This document shows positions 23,801-35,160 of a DNA stretch of 64,000 bases, piece after piece (within the stretch, counting starts at the first letter, position 1; each line of letters opens with the position of its first letter). Both the position numbers and the translations under genes were made by a program. This DNA comes from Tragulus kanchil (Eukaryota; Chordata; Mammalia; Artiodactyla; Tragulidae): positions 102,292,794 through 102,356,793 of the forward strand of contig JAIOJX010000032.1 of the NCBI GenBank assembly GCA_022376925.1. Reading direction: 5' to 3'. The notes under the pieces are model-generated. The model worked only from the letters and a program-made list of their open reading frames with translations. It did not search any database and had not been told where the DNA came from.

Positions 23801-25520
23801 AACTTTTGAAAGCAGGCTAGCAAAGGCTATTATAGCTGAAGTGAGAAATAAGAGTAGTCATAATGAGTGTGGTAGGATTAGAATTCCAAAACGGGTTGTT
23901 GGATTTGAGAGGTACCTCAGAAGAACACAATTTTCATTTAATCTCTGCCATCTACAGATAATTGTCAGACTTCTGTTTTGATTGACAAAATAGATGATGG
24001 TGTCGTCCACTGAGACTAAAGCACAGATGAAGCAAGACGGGGAGCTTAGGGAACACAAGAGGACAGGGCACTTTTGAGTGAGATAGAAGGAGCCTGTAGC
24101 ACCTACGGGGGTGTGGGAGACATGACACTGGAAGCAGCACATCAGCAGTGCAGCCTGGTCTAGAATCAGCTTTTCCAGTGGGCACAGGGCACGGCTGGTT
24201 CTTATTGAGCTACACATGGAATAAACTCTAAAGATGAAAAGATACTGAAGTCTTGGCCCCTGTCTGACCTTGGAGTGGGAATCCAGCTTCAAAACAGGCA
24301 CTGTATGTAACTGTGGAAGGTTGTTTTATTGCTGTAAAGAAACAGTCTACTTCACTCAAAAGATTTGTCTGTTTTAAATAGGGGCCTGGCTTCCTTATCT
24401 CTGATACTCTTTAAAAAAGTACTACCACATTACAATTTCTCAAGCAATTCCCTGTTCTGTATCTCTACTGCCACCCCTCTACTAACAATTCTGGCCACCT
24501 TTCAGCTAGGTTACTGCAATTATCTCTTTAGCATGGCCTTCACTCTCCACTCTTTGCCAGTTAGTACATTATCTATACTAGGAGCTGAAGTGATTTTTCT
24601 AAAGTGCAAATCTGATACCATAACTTGGTTCTGTGGATGGATGCATGCACGTTCAGTTGTGTCTGGCTCTTCATGACCCCATGGACTAAAGCTTTCCAGG
24701 CTTCTCCATCCATGAAAGTTTCCAGGCAAGAACACCAGAATAGGTCACCATTTCCTTCTCCAGAGGATCTTCCTGACCCAGGATGGGCATCTCCTGAATC
24801 TCCTGCATTAGCAGGCAGATTCTTTATTGCTACAACACCTGTATTCTCTATGACTTATGAAATAAATTCTTAATTCCTTAGTATAGCATATGCAGATCTT
24901 CATGTAAGGACCTCTTCTATGTCTCACTGCTATCCAGTGATACTCAACTTTTCAAAGCAGGCTAGCAAAGGCTATTATAGCTGAAGTGAGAAATAAGAGT
25001 AGTCATAATGAGTGTGGTAGGATTAGAATTCCAAAACGGGTTGTTGGATTTGAGAGGTACCTCAGAAGAACACAATTTTCATTTAATCTCTGCCATCTAC
25101 AGATAATTGTCAGACTTCTGTTTTGATTGACAAAATAGATGATGGTGTCGTCCACTGAGACTAAAGCACAGATGAAGCAAGACGGGGAGCTTAGGGAACA
25201 CAAGAGGACAGGGCACTTTTGAGTGAGATAGAAGGAGCCTGTAGCACCTACGGGGGTGTGGGAGACATGACACTGGAAGCAGCACATCAGCAGTGCAGCC
25301 TGGTCTAGAATCAGCTTTTCCAGTGGGCACAGGGCACGGCTGGTTCTTATTGAGCTACACATGGAATAAACTCTAAAGATGAAAAGATACTGAAGTCTTG
25401 GCCCCTGTCTGACCTTGGAGTGGGAATCCAGCTTCAAAACAGGCACTGTATGTAACTGTGGAAGGTTGTTTTTATTGCTGTAAAGAAACAGTCTACTTCA
25501 CTCAAAAGATTTGTCTGTTT

Positions 25521-25950
25521 ATCCTTTAATCACGAAGGATGCCCCAGCTGTGGTAACTCTTCATAACTTATGCTTTCCTTTTCCTTGCTGGTGACTAGGA
25601 GATCATCTATTAAGGGAGAGCAATGGGTCTTTAGTTGACATAGGAATGAAATAGGCTAAAACTACATCTTACATCTCCAAGAGACATATAGTAGCCTCAT
25701 CGGTGGCCAGGTGAAGCCAAAAAGTCAGAGTAATCCATTGTAATAATGATAAGTACCATTTTATTATAATATGTTCTAGTAAATCATCAGCAATACTCAA
25801 AATCTGTCTTTCAGATGGAGATACTGAGGTCCAGTCAAGTTAAAAGATGTGTCTAAGGTCACACTTCTAGTCAGATATGACTCCTTGAAGTTATCCTCAT
25901 TATACCCTTTAAAACAGTGTAAAAAAAAAAAGTTAGGAGATTGGCTTAAC
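25521..25950 (-). repeat. Gene-free stretch with an MIR relic
   Basis: Bases 25790-25880 (TTCAGATGGAGATACTGAGG, then TCTAAGGTCACACTTCTAGT) fit MIR in reverse. The remainder is unrecognised. Confidence 0.55.
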
Positions 25951-28120
25951 CCAGTAAGTATCTATGTGCAGAAACACACAGTGTCAGGCAGGCACAGTAA
26001 TTTGCCATGAGACCTAGGTTTGGGTATAGGGACTAAAATTGCTAACTGTGTGATGTGATTTGCATCCATTCACTTCATCTATTTCTCACCTGAGACATTA
26101 GAATTTTCTTCATCCTCTTTGCCTGATGATATTGCTATGGTGTTCAAACAAGATCAGGTAAATAAAAGAAAACCATAAACTTTAAAGCTTTATATGCATA
26201 TGCAGAGATATTAATCATGATCAAAATTCATGCTTATGATGATTATGATCATTATAATAGGAAAGTCATTTCTTTTTCCTCTGAGCTCAAACTGCCACAT
26301 CCATAAAATGTTTTGGTTTCACCAAATAGTTTCTAGACTCCTCAAAGCCCTATTGGCAAAGAATCATGAGAACTTTAAATACAGAAAGTAAGGGACGAGG
26401 GTGTAAAAAACACAAGAGAGACTCTTGTCTGAGAAAACTGCAATATAATTGAAAAGGAGTTTTCATCTCAAAGGCTAATTTTCAACTTCAGAACCTTGAT
26501 TAGGCCTCAAAGAATAAAAGAAAAAAAAATCACGTTCTTAGAAATCAATTAGAATCAACTGCAGGGTCACATAAATAGGATCACATTTGTTCAAGGTAGA
26601 CCATGAGCTTAAAGCCATAGTTGGTGGCTCATAAGGGCTTCAAGGAGGTGGTGCCATGGGCGACTTTATTGCCTGAGGGCTCCTCCCTTGACCTTCATCC
26701 ATGAACACTTCATATTAGGAACATTCTGGAGATGTGTGCATTTTAAAGGATTTTAGGCAGTCTCCTTTCATGAAAACACATATTTATATATTAATATTTT
26801 CCCTCATGTTCCTACATCCCTGGTCCTCTTTCTCAGCACTTTCACATCAGTCTTCATATTTGAATGTAACCTGACCCTGTAAAGCGTCCTGGCTGGGGAG
26901 CATAGAGAATGGATTGGGGCCCAGACCCTGAGACCTGCTACCATGTTAGACTTTACTATCAGTCGCTTGATTGTGTCCAACTCTTCACAACCCCATGGAC
27001 TGTAGCTCACCAGGCTCCTCCATCGATAGATTTCCAGTAAGTATCTATGTGCAGAAACACACAGTGTCAGGCAGGCACAGTAATTTGCCATGAGACCTAG
27101 GTTTGGGTATAGGGACTAAAATTGCTAACTGTGTGATGTGATTTGCATCCATTCACTTCATCTATTTCTCACCTGAGACATTAGAATTTTCTTCATCCTC
27201 TTTGCCTGATGATATTGCTATGGTGTTCAAACAAGATCAGGTAAATAAAAGAAAACCATAAACTTTAAAGCTTTATATGCATATGCAGAGATATTAATCA
27301 TGATCAAAATTCATGCTTATGATGATTATGATCATTATAATAGGAAAGTCATTTCTTTTTCCTCTGAGCTCAAACTGCCACATCCATAAAATGTTTTGGT
27401 TTCACCAAATAGTTTCTAGACTCCTCAAAGCCCTATTGGCAAAGAATCATGAGAACTTTAAATACAGAAAGTAAGGGACGAGGGTGTAAAAAACACAAGA
27501 GAGACTCTTGTCTGAGAAAACTGCAATATAATTGAAAAGGAGTTTTCATCTCAAAGGCTAATTTTCAACTTCAGAACCTTGATTAGGCCTCAAAGAATAA
27601 AAGAAAAAAAAATCACGTTCTTAGAAATCAATTAGAATCAACTGCAGGGTCACATAAATAGGATCACATTTGTTCAAGGTAGACCATGAGCTTAAAGCCA
27701 TAGTTGGTGGCTCATAAGGGCTTCAAGGAGGTGGTGCCATGGGCGACTTTATTGCCTGAGGGCTCCTCCCTTGACCTTCATCCATGAACACTTCATATTA
27801 GGAACATTCTGGAGATGTGTGCATTTTAAAGGATTTTAGGCAGTCTCCTTTCATGAAAACACATATTTATATATTAATATTTTCCCTCATGTTCCTACAT
27901 CCCTGGTCCTCTTTCTCAGCACTTTCACATCAGTCTTCATATTTGAATGTAACCTGACCCTGTAAAGCGTCCTGGCTGGGGAGCATAGAGAATGGATTGG
28001 GGCCCAGACCCTGAGACCTGCTACCATGTTAGACTTTACTATCAGTCGCTTGATTGTGTCCAACTCTTCACAACCCCATGGACTGTAGCTCACCAGGCTC
28101 CTCCATCGATAGGATTTTCC
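25951..28120. repeat. Overlap duplication 10: 25951-27037 = 27034-~28120 (offset 1083)
   Basis: The copies abut at a CCAG microhomology. The break falls inside a Bov-tA: the first copy of the SINE is cut after about 80 bases and the sequence jumps back 1083 bases. The second pass completes the SINE. Confidence 0.97.
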
Positions 28121-28250
28121 AGGCAAGAATACTGGAGTGAGGTATCATTTCCTTCTCCAGGGGATCTTCCTGATCCAAGGATTGAACCCAGGTCTCCCAC
28201 ATTGCAGCAGACTCTTTACCTCTTTACTGTCTGAGCCACCAGGGAAGCCC
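28040..28250 (-). mobile_element. Bov-tA SINE, antisense, with TSD
   Basis: Complete complement of Bov-tA from CAGTCGCTTGATTGTGTCCA to CTGAGCCACCAGGGAAGCCC. ATGTTAGAC lies on both sides (28026 and 28253), a target-site duplication. A truncated copy sits at 26957-27037. Confidence 0.92.
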
Positions 28251-28479
28251 TTATGTTAGACCTTGGACAAGTCTGATTTCCATCCAGGATTCCTTTCTGT
28301 GGGATTTTTATCTGATTTGGGGGACTTGCTATTCCTTAAGGACTATCTGTTGCTTCTGGAAATTTCCCAGTCTTCAGTGAAGAGGGGATAAATCTGAAAT
28401 CATTTCTTAGCAACTCAAACCATCTCTTCCACCCCTCCATTTCCATAAGCACCAAGCACTCTATTAGGTGCTATAAGTA

Positions 28480-28795
28480 CTGTAGACTCAAAATGCATCT
28501 GTTAAATCTTAAACCCAATGTGATAGTATTTGGAGATGAGGGTCTTCAGGAGATACTTAGGTCTTAATAGTGAAGCCCTCAAGAATGGAATTTCTGCTAC
28601 TATAAAAGAGATCACAGAGAGCTCCCCCTTACTCTGTCATGTAAGGACCCAGTGAAAAGACTCATTTATGAGCCAAACCTGTTGCATCCTAAACTTGGGC
28701 TTCCCAGCCTTCAGACCATAGGAAATTTCTGTATATTTTTAAGTCACTCAGTATATGGTATTCTGTTATAGCAGTAGACTGACAAGACAACACAG
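28480..28795 (+). repeat. Ancient LTR-like repeat (MaLR type suspected)
   Basis: AACCCAATGTGATAGTATTT, ATAAAAGAGATCACAGAGAG, CCCAGCCTTCAGACCATAGG and TATGGTATTCTGTTATAGCA follow the order of an old dispersed mammalian repeat that I recall as LTR-like. The subfamily is not certain. The right half is repeated from 29769. Confidence 0.5.
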
Positions 28796-28933
28796 AACCC
28801 CAATTAAGCTAATGATACTGCTCTGATTCCTGGACTCAGGTCCCTGGATTCAAATTTCTAGCATTACCACTTCCTAGCACCATCTTGAGAGAAATTGCCT
28901 AATGGGACAGTAATTATATTTACCTTATTGTAC

Positions 28934-29051
28934 TTTTTTTTTTTTTTTAGTGGAAGCATGAAGGATCTTAGTTCCCCAAACAGGGATTGAATCCATGCTG
29001 TCTGAGGTAGAAGCATAGAATCCTAACCACTGGACTACCAGTGAATTTCCC
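28934..29051 (-). mobile_element. CHR-2-type SINE, antisense
   Basis: A T run, then GGATCTTAGTTCCCCAAACA, GGGATTGAATCC and CCTAACCACTGGACTACCAG: the complement of a tRNA-derived CHR SINE with its A tail at the left. Second copy 30032-30151. Confidence 0.8.
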
Positions 29052-29190
29052 CTTGTTGGACTTTAATGATGATGAAAAGACATACTTCATTTAAATGATT
29101 TACATTAAGGTCTTCCAACCTCCACACTAGCATTATGGCATCTTGAACCCGAGAACTCTTTGGTATGGGGTAACTCTTTGTATATCAAGC

Positions 29191-29388
29191 ATGTCCAGTG
29201 CCACAAACCAGTCCACAACCTGTTAGGTACCAGGCTGCACAGCAGGAAGCAAGTGGCAGGCAAGTAAGTGAAGCTTCATCTACTCCTCCCCATCACTCAA
29301 ATTGCCCCCTGAACCATGCCTACCCCCCATGGAAACACTGTCTTCCACAAAACTAGTCCCTGGTGCCAAAAAAAGGTTAGGGACTGCT
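29191..29388. mobile_element. MER1-like hAT-Charlie DNA transposon relic
   Basis: CCACAACCTGTTAGGTACCA, GGCTGCACAGCAGGAAGC, GTGAAGCTTCATCT and CCCTGGTGCCAAAAAAAGGT are MER1 landmarks. The middle is deleted. Second copy about 30291-30488. Confidence 0.75.
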
Positions 29389-29523
29389 ACTGCATATTGC
29401 AGGATGTTTAGCACCATCCCTAGCCTCTACCTGCTAGATGCCATGGCACAGGAAATACATCTCCAGGCTTTGTCAAATGTCCCCCAAGGGTTCAAATCTC
29501 TCCCTATTGAGGAAGACTGCTTG
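29389..29523 (+). mobile_element. MER20-like hAT DNA transposon relic, 3' part
   Basis: GCAGGATGTTTAGCACCATC, CCCTAGCCTCTACCTGCTAG, and CAAATGTCCCCCAAGGG then TTGAGGAAGACTGC match the second half of MER20. The 86-codon open frame spanning MER1 and MER20 (29302-29562) is therefore a transposon by-product. Second copy from 30489. Confidence 0.8.
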
Positions 29524-30872
29524 ACACAAGAAAGATTTGATGAACGTTATAACTATTCATGAGATATTTATTCTTGTGTTTTGATGATCAATAACTTCTT
29601 CTAAAGATGAAGCTTGGATTTCTCTCTATTCCGCAATATTGTAGAGAAGAATGTTGTTTTTAAAGCTCAGAGAAATAAAAGAATTCTCGTGTCACAGATT
29701 TGCTGGCTCCAAGTTTCCAATGTGTGGTTAACTAAGAACAATGTCACTGCTTCTTGAGGGCTGAGTGAAGCCAAACCTGTTGCATCCTAAACTTGGGCTT
29801 CCCAGCCTTCAGACCATAGGAAATTTCTGTATATTTTTAAGTCACTCAGTATATGGTATTCTGTTACAGCAGTAGACTGACAAGACAACACAGAACCCCA
29901 ATTAAGCTAATGATATTGCTCTGATTCCTGGACTCAGGTCCCTGGATTCAAATTTCTAGCATTACCACTTCCTAGCACCATCTTGAGAGAAATTGCCTAA
30001 TGGGACAGTAATTATATTTACCTTATTGTACTTTTTTTTTTTTTTTTTAGTGGAAGCATGAAGGATCTTAGTTCCCCAAACAGGGATTGAATCCATGCTG
30101 TCTGAGGTAGAAGTATAGAATCCTAACCACTAGACTACCAGTGAATTTCCCCTTGTTGGACTTTAATGATGATGAAAAGACATACTTCATTTAAATGATT
30201 TACATTAAGGTCTTCCAACCTCCACACTAGCATTATGGCATCTTGAACCCGAGAACTCTTTGGTATGGGGTAACTCTTTGTATATCAAGCATGTCCAGTG
30301 CCACAAACCAGTCCACAACCTGTTAGGTACCAGGCTGCACAGCAGGAAGCAAGTGGCAGGCAAGTAAGTGAAGCTTCATCTACTCCTCCCCATCACTCAA
30401 ATTGCCCCCTGAACCATGCCTACCCCCCATGGAAACACTGTCTTCCACAAAACTAGTCCCTGGTGCCAAAAAAAGGTTAGGGACTGCTACTGCATATTGC
30501 AGGATGTTTAGCACCATCCCTAGCCTCTACCTGCTAGATGCCATGGCACAGGAAATACATCTCCAGGCTTTGTCAAATGTCCCCCAAGGGTTCAAATCTC
30601 TCCCTATTGAGGAAGACTGCTTGACACAAGAAAGATTTGATGAACGTTATAACTATTCATGAGATATTTATTCTTGTGTTTTGATGATCAATAACTTCTT
30701 CTAAAGATGAAGCTTGGATTTCTCTCTATTCCGCAATATTGTAGAGAAGAATGTTGTTTTTAAAGCTCAGAGAAATAAAAGAATTCTCGTGTCACAGATT
30801 TGCTGGCTCCAATTTCCCTGTGTGTTAACTAGAACAATGTCACTGCTTCTTGGGCTGGTGAAGATTCAGTGA

Positions 30873-31213
30873 GTAAACACTGATTCCACAGCCTGGTGCT
30901 GAGTGAGGGTTCACTGTCACCTGACTCATACTGTATGGAGGGGGGTGCTTGTAGTTGAACTCCTGTCAGCATGTGGAGGAGGGTGTGGTTGGGTGGTCGG
31001 TCACTTGCAGTGCTTGTCTCAGCAGAGCAGAGTCAAGGTTGGTGAGCACATCTGAGGGTGCCTGCTCCTGGGGCTCCCTAGGGGTGAAGCCCTGCTCTGT
31101 AGATGAGTTTTGGCACCAGGATGACCTCAGCTAAGCCCAGTTTGTATCTGCCAGACACAGAGCAGCATGGGTCTTGCCCACACACCTGCAAGCCTCTCCT
31201 GCTATAGTCTTAT
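30873..31213. other. Gene-free G-rich stretch
   Basis: GGAGGGGGGTGCTTG and GTGGAGGAGGGTGTGGTTGG runs stand out. No repeat or coding signal recognised. Confidence 0.4.
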
Positions 31214-31214
31214 T

Positions 31215-31515
31215 AAGAAGGAAATAAGAGGGCTTCCCTGGTGGTCCAGTGGGTAAGGACACCGCCTTGCAGTACAAAGGGCATCACTTCAATCCCTGGC
31301 ATGGGAAGATCCCACGCACCGCAGAGTGGCTGAACCAATGTGTCCAACTACTGAGACTGAGCTCTGGAGCTCATGAGCCCAGAGCCAGTGCTATGCAGCT
31401 ACAGAGGCCACTGTGATGGGAGGCCCACACAGGCCAAAGAACAAAGATGGATGAAAAGGGATGAACGAAGGACCAATAGAAGTGGCCAAAAAAAAAAAAA
31501 AAAGAAGGAAATAAG
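31215..31515 (+). mobile_element. CHR-1-like SINE with 14-base TSD
   Basis: Head GGGCTTCCCTGGTGGTCCAG and a B-box-like TTCAATCCCTGGC, body GATCCCACGCACCGCAGAG, tail CCAAAGAACAAAGATGGATG, then an A run. Flanked by AAGAAGGAAATAAG at 31215-31228 and 31502-31515. Shares its tail with 56148 and 59442. Confidence 0.9.
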
Positions 31516-32097
31516 AACCACCATATGACCTGGCAATCCCACTACCAGGTATATACCCTGAGGAAATCAAAATTGAAAAAGACACATGTATCCCACTGTT
31601 CATTGAAGCACTGTTTACAATAGTTAGAGTATGGAAGCAGCCTAGATGTTCATCGACAGATGAATGGATAAAGAAGCTGTGGTACATAATGAAATATTAC
31701 TCAGTCATAAAAAGAAATGGATTTGAGTCAGTTCTAATGAGGTCGAAATATCTAGAGTCTATTATACAGAGTGAAGTGAGTCAGAAAGAGAAAGATAAAT
31801 ATTGTATACTGACTTGTATATATGGAATCTAGAAAGATGGTACTGATAACTGTGTATGCTGAGCATAAATGGAGAAACAGACATAGAGAACAGACTCATG
31901 GACATTGGGCGAATGGAGGGGAATATTCTATAGGACTAAGGGAACTCAAACGGGGGCTCTGTAGCAACCTAGAGGGGTGGGATGGGAAGGGAGATGGGAG
32001 GGAAGTTCAAGAGGGAGGGGACATATGTATACCTATGGCTGATTCAGGTTGATGTGTGGCAGTAAACAACAAAAATGTAAAAATTAAAATAAAGGAA
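31516..32097 (+). mobile_element. Ruminant L1 LINE 3' end (ORF2 C-terminus plus 3' UTR)
   Basis: CCATATGACCTGGCAATCCC starts in the ORF2 tail. The reading passes a diverged T-D-E-W-I-K-K-L block and then the 3' UTR (GTTCAAGAGGGAGGGGACAT, GGCTGATTCAGGTTGATGT), ending in an A-rich tail. Strongly 5' truncated. A 12-of-13 match to the neighbouring SINE's target site follows at 32098-32110. Confidence 0.9.
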
Positions 32098-32239
32098 AAG
32101 AAGGATATAAATTCACTTTCAGCCACTCTGCTCGGGAGAAAACTCCACTTTCCTTGGCTTTCTAAATAACTTCCTGGATAGCCCAGTGTGTGTATTTGTG
32201 TCAGACCAGCACATGGTAAGGCCTCAACTTAAATTTTCT

Positions 32240-32455
32240 AAAACCTCAGACTGTGCTAATTTCATATATACTGCTTCATTAAACTTTCACAATAACCCAA
32301 TGGAGTCAGTATTATTATGGGACTTTGTAGATGAAGATATAAAAGCTCAGAGAAGTAAAGTTAATTCCCTAAGAAAACAGAGACAGCAAGAGGTGGGCCT
32401 AGGTTTTGAACTCCTGTCCATCTCTCTCTGTGCCCTCTTATCTTTCTAATATTGC
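32240..32455 (-). repeat. MIR SINE relic, nearly full length
   Basis: TTCATTAAACTTTCACAATA, GGGACTTTGTAGATGAAGAT, AGCTCAGAGAAGTAAAGTTA and AGGTTTTGAACTCCTGTC follow reverse-complement MIR in order. The overlapping 87-codon frame is chance. Confidence 0.75.
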
Positions 32456-32854
32456 CCCTGTAAATGGTTTAAAGAGAAAAGTAAATCAGGAGGTGGTTTT
32501 CTGAGATACCTAGCTGTCCAAGCCTTGTGAGAAATATATGAGTGATGAAAAAGCTATCCACTGGAAAGAAACCAAGAAGCAGGTAAGTCTCTGCACATTT
32601 ATTAGGAACAATTTTGTATCTCTGAAAAGTCATTGTCTCACATATTCTCCTTTCACCAGACAGACCCAGTGCTACAGCTAAAAATCCTGACCTGAAAAGC
32701 CTAATTCAAAGACTTGCCTGAGCTTGAAATGTCAATAGAGAAAAGAGAGGAGATGCCCCCCTTGATATTTCTTTGCAAGGTCTCTATTGTGCAGTTGTGT
32801 ATAACAAGTACTAATGGGATCAGCAACCAGCTCCATCTGGGGAAATTAGATCCT

Positions 32855-32905
32855 CCCATTGAATCAGACACGACTTAGCAATTAAACAACAGTAACACTG
32901 AAGAA
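32855..32905 (+). mobile_element. Bov-tA/BovB 3' tail remnant
   Basis: GAATCAGACACGACTTAGCA and the ATTAAACAACAGTAAC tail are the last ~45 bases of the Bov family. The rest is absent. Confidence 0.7.
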
Positions 32906-32923
32906 AACAGTTCACTGGATCTT

Positions 32924-35160
32924 AAAGGATGAGTAGGAATAAGTACAAAATAATATGTTCCTAAATGGGGGCCTGTATGTGGTTGAATATATCTCAGGAT
33001 GCAGCCTTGTCTAATGGGGAAGGCACTTGCTGATAATTCATGGCCCTTCAGGATATTATATCAAGATATTAATGAGGAAACTTGAAGTCCAGAGAAGGAA
33101 CCTGGCTTGGTCCAGGCCACTGGAGTGAGAACCCCTCTAGTAATTCCCAGAACCACATTCTCTTCATCATTGGGCTGTTTCTTGCTCAATCACCCTCAGT
33201 CACAGCCACCGCCTGTTTGTCTCCTCCCTGGCCCAAATTCTTGGGTCTCAAACCACAGGAGACCTAAGAGGGTGCGTTAGTCATTTGTATTACTATTCGA
33301 CCAGCACAGTTTCCTGGCCATGAGGCTTTTTGGCTTTGGAGATTTCTAACATACTCTCATTTCCCTGCTGGGTTAAGCTTCATTTAAGCTCAAAAAATGA
33401 GACATGTTACAAAAAAATGTACAGTCCTTGACCTTTGAGCTCTTCCACTTGGCCAGTGTCCTTGGGTGAATTCCGCTCCCGTGAATCAAAGTAAAGAGCC
33501 AAGCTGCATCATTTTAAGGACTCCAGGCTCAATGTCTTTTCCCTGTTTGGAATATTTATCCATTCCTCCAAAGTCTTACCATGTTTTTGAGGTTCAGGCC
33601 AGGTACTGTCCCCTTTAGAAGCTTCTCTGATTCCCATCTCTCCATCACATCCAGCCCATAGCTCTTGTTCACCTCTCTGAACTCCTAACATACTATTAGT
33701 CGCCATTCTATACTCAGCATATTTTTATTTAAATATGACAAAGAAAATACCAATCATGCCTTGTCACCTCAACATTATATACCTGAAGGTTTTCTCCTAT
33801 ACCTTTCAGTGTCATCTGTTTCAAACCAGAGACATATTGGCTTCCTTCTACCTTGGTATGTTATTTCTGTCTCCCTTCATATTGGTCTCACAGTAATAGC
33901 CTTAGTAAAGGCTGAATACTTAGCCATGTACCAGCAAGTTACCATGCAATCTAAGCTGCCCACCGTGAACTGGAAGCTCTCTGACACATGAAGCCATAAA
34001 GTTGGGCATATAAAGGAGCACTCCATCATCAAATGGATAAAGAATAGGAAAGGATGAGTAGGAATAAGTACAAAATAATATGTTCCTAAATGGGGCCTGT
34101 ATGTGGTTGAATATATCTCAGGATGCAGCCTTGTCTAATGGGAAGGCACTTGCTGATAATTCATGGCCCTTCAGGATATTATATCAAGATATTAATGAGG
34201 AAACTTGAAGTCCAGAGAAGGAACCTGGCTTGGTCCAGGCCACTGGAGTGAGAACCCTCTAGTAATTCCCAGAACCACATTCTCTTCATCATTGGGCTGT
34301 TTCTTGCTCAATCACCCTCAGTCACAGCCACCGCCTGTTTGTCTCCTCCCTGGCCCAAATTCTTGGGTCTCAAACCACAGGAGACCTAAGAGGGTGCATT
34401 AGTCATTTGTATTACTATTCGACCAGCACAGTTTCCTGGCCATGAGGCTTTTTGGCTTTGGAGATTTCTAACATACTCTCATTTCCCTGCTGGGTTAAGC
34501 TTCATTTAAGCTCAAAAAATGAGACATGTTACAAAAAAATGTACAGTCCTTGACCTTTGAGCTCTTCCACTTGGCCAGTGTCCTTGGGTGAATTCCGCTC
34601 CCGTGAATCAAAGTAAAGAGCCAAGCTGCATCATTTTAAGGACTCCAGGCTCAATGTCTTTTCCCTGTTTGGAATATTTATCCATTCCTCCAAAGTCTTA
34701 CCATGTTTTTGAGGTTCAGGCCAGGTACTGTCCCCTTTAGAAGCTTCTCTGATTCCCATCTCTCCATCACATCCAGCCCATAGCTCTTGTTCACCTCTCT
34801 GAACTCCTAACATACTATTAGTCGCCATTCTATACTCAGCATATTTTTATTTAAATATGACAAAGAAAATACCAATCATGCCTTGTCACCTCAACATTAT
34901 ATACCTGAAGGTTTTCTCCTATACCTTTCAGTGTCATCTGTTTCAAACCAGAGACATATTGGCTTCCTTCTACCTTGGTATGTTATTTCTGTCTCCCTTC
35001 ATATTGGTCTCACAGTAATAGCCTTAGTAAAGGCTGAATACTTAGCCATGTACCAGCAAGTTACCATGCAATCTAAGCTGCCCACCGTGAACTGGAAGCT
35101 CTCTGACACATGAAGCCATAAAGTTGGGCATATAAAGGAGCACTCCATCATCAAATGGAT
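32924..35160. repeat. Overlap duplication 12: 32924-34038 = 34049-35160
   Basis: Offset 1125, falling to 1122. The three lost bases are all in homopolymers near the restart: GGGGG/GGGG in AATGGG..., GGGG/GGG in TAATGGG..., CCCC/CCC in GAACCC.... This is a sequencing-type error signature. Confidence 0.97.
33555..33700 (+). repeat. L2 LINE 3' fragment
   Basis: CATTCCTCCAAAGTCTTACC, GAAGCTTCTCTGATTCCCAT, and CACCTCTCTGAACTCCTAAC follow L2 3'-end order. Second copy 34677-34822. Confidence 0.7.

Larger units (their letters stand above)
23229..25520. repeat. Overlap duplication 9: 23229-24374 = 24387-25520 (offset ~1145)
   Basis: The restart of copy 2 is degraded: 24408-24420 replaces the longer 23250-23275. 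The end of copy 1 (TTTTAAATAGGGGCCT) does not match 25518 onward. One extra T in the later copy shifts the offset to 1146. An antisense 147-codon open frame (23858-24301 and 25003-25446) is repeated intact. Confidence 0.96.
28671..30872. repeat. Overlap duplication 11: 28671-29770 = 29769-~30872 (offset 1098)
   Basis: Abutting copies. Differences: T run 15 against 17 bases, TGATACTGC/TGATATTGC, AAGCATAG/AAGTATAG. The last ~80 bases disagree by several indels (29710-29768 against 30810-30862), again decay at a block end. Confidence 0.97.

Noticed and set aside
23858..24301. Antisense 147-codon open frame, intact in both copies (also 25003-25446)
   Set aside because: The second copy is a block duplication, so intactness is not independent evidence. 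The sequence shows no recognisable domain and no splice context, and other frames overlap it.
28480..28795. Endogenous retrovirus with coding genes
   Set aside because: Only an old LTR-like fragment is visible; no gag, pol or env-like frame lies nearby.
29302..30662. Pair of 86-codon frames resembling a conserved small protein
   Set aside because: The frame runs through MER1-like and MER20-like transposon relics and is duplicated by the stutter.
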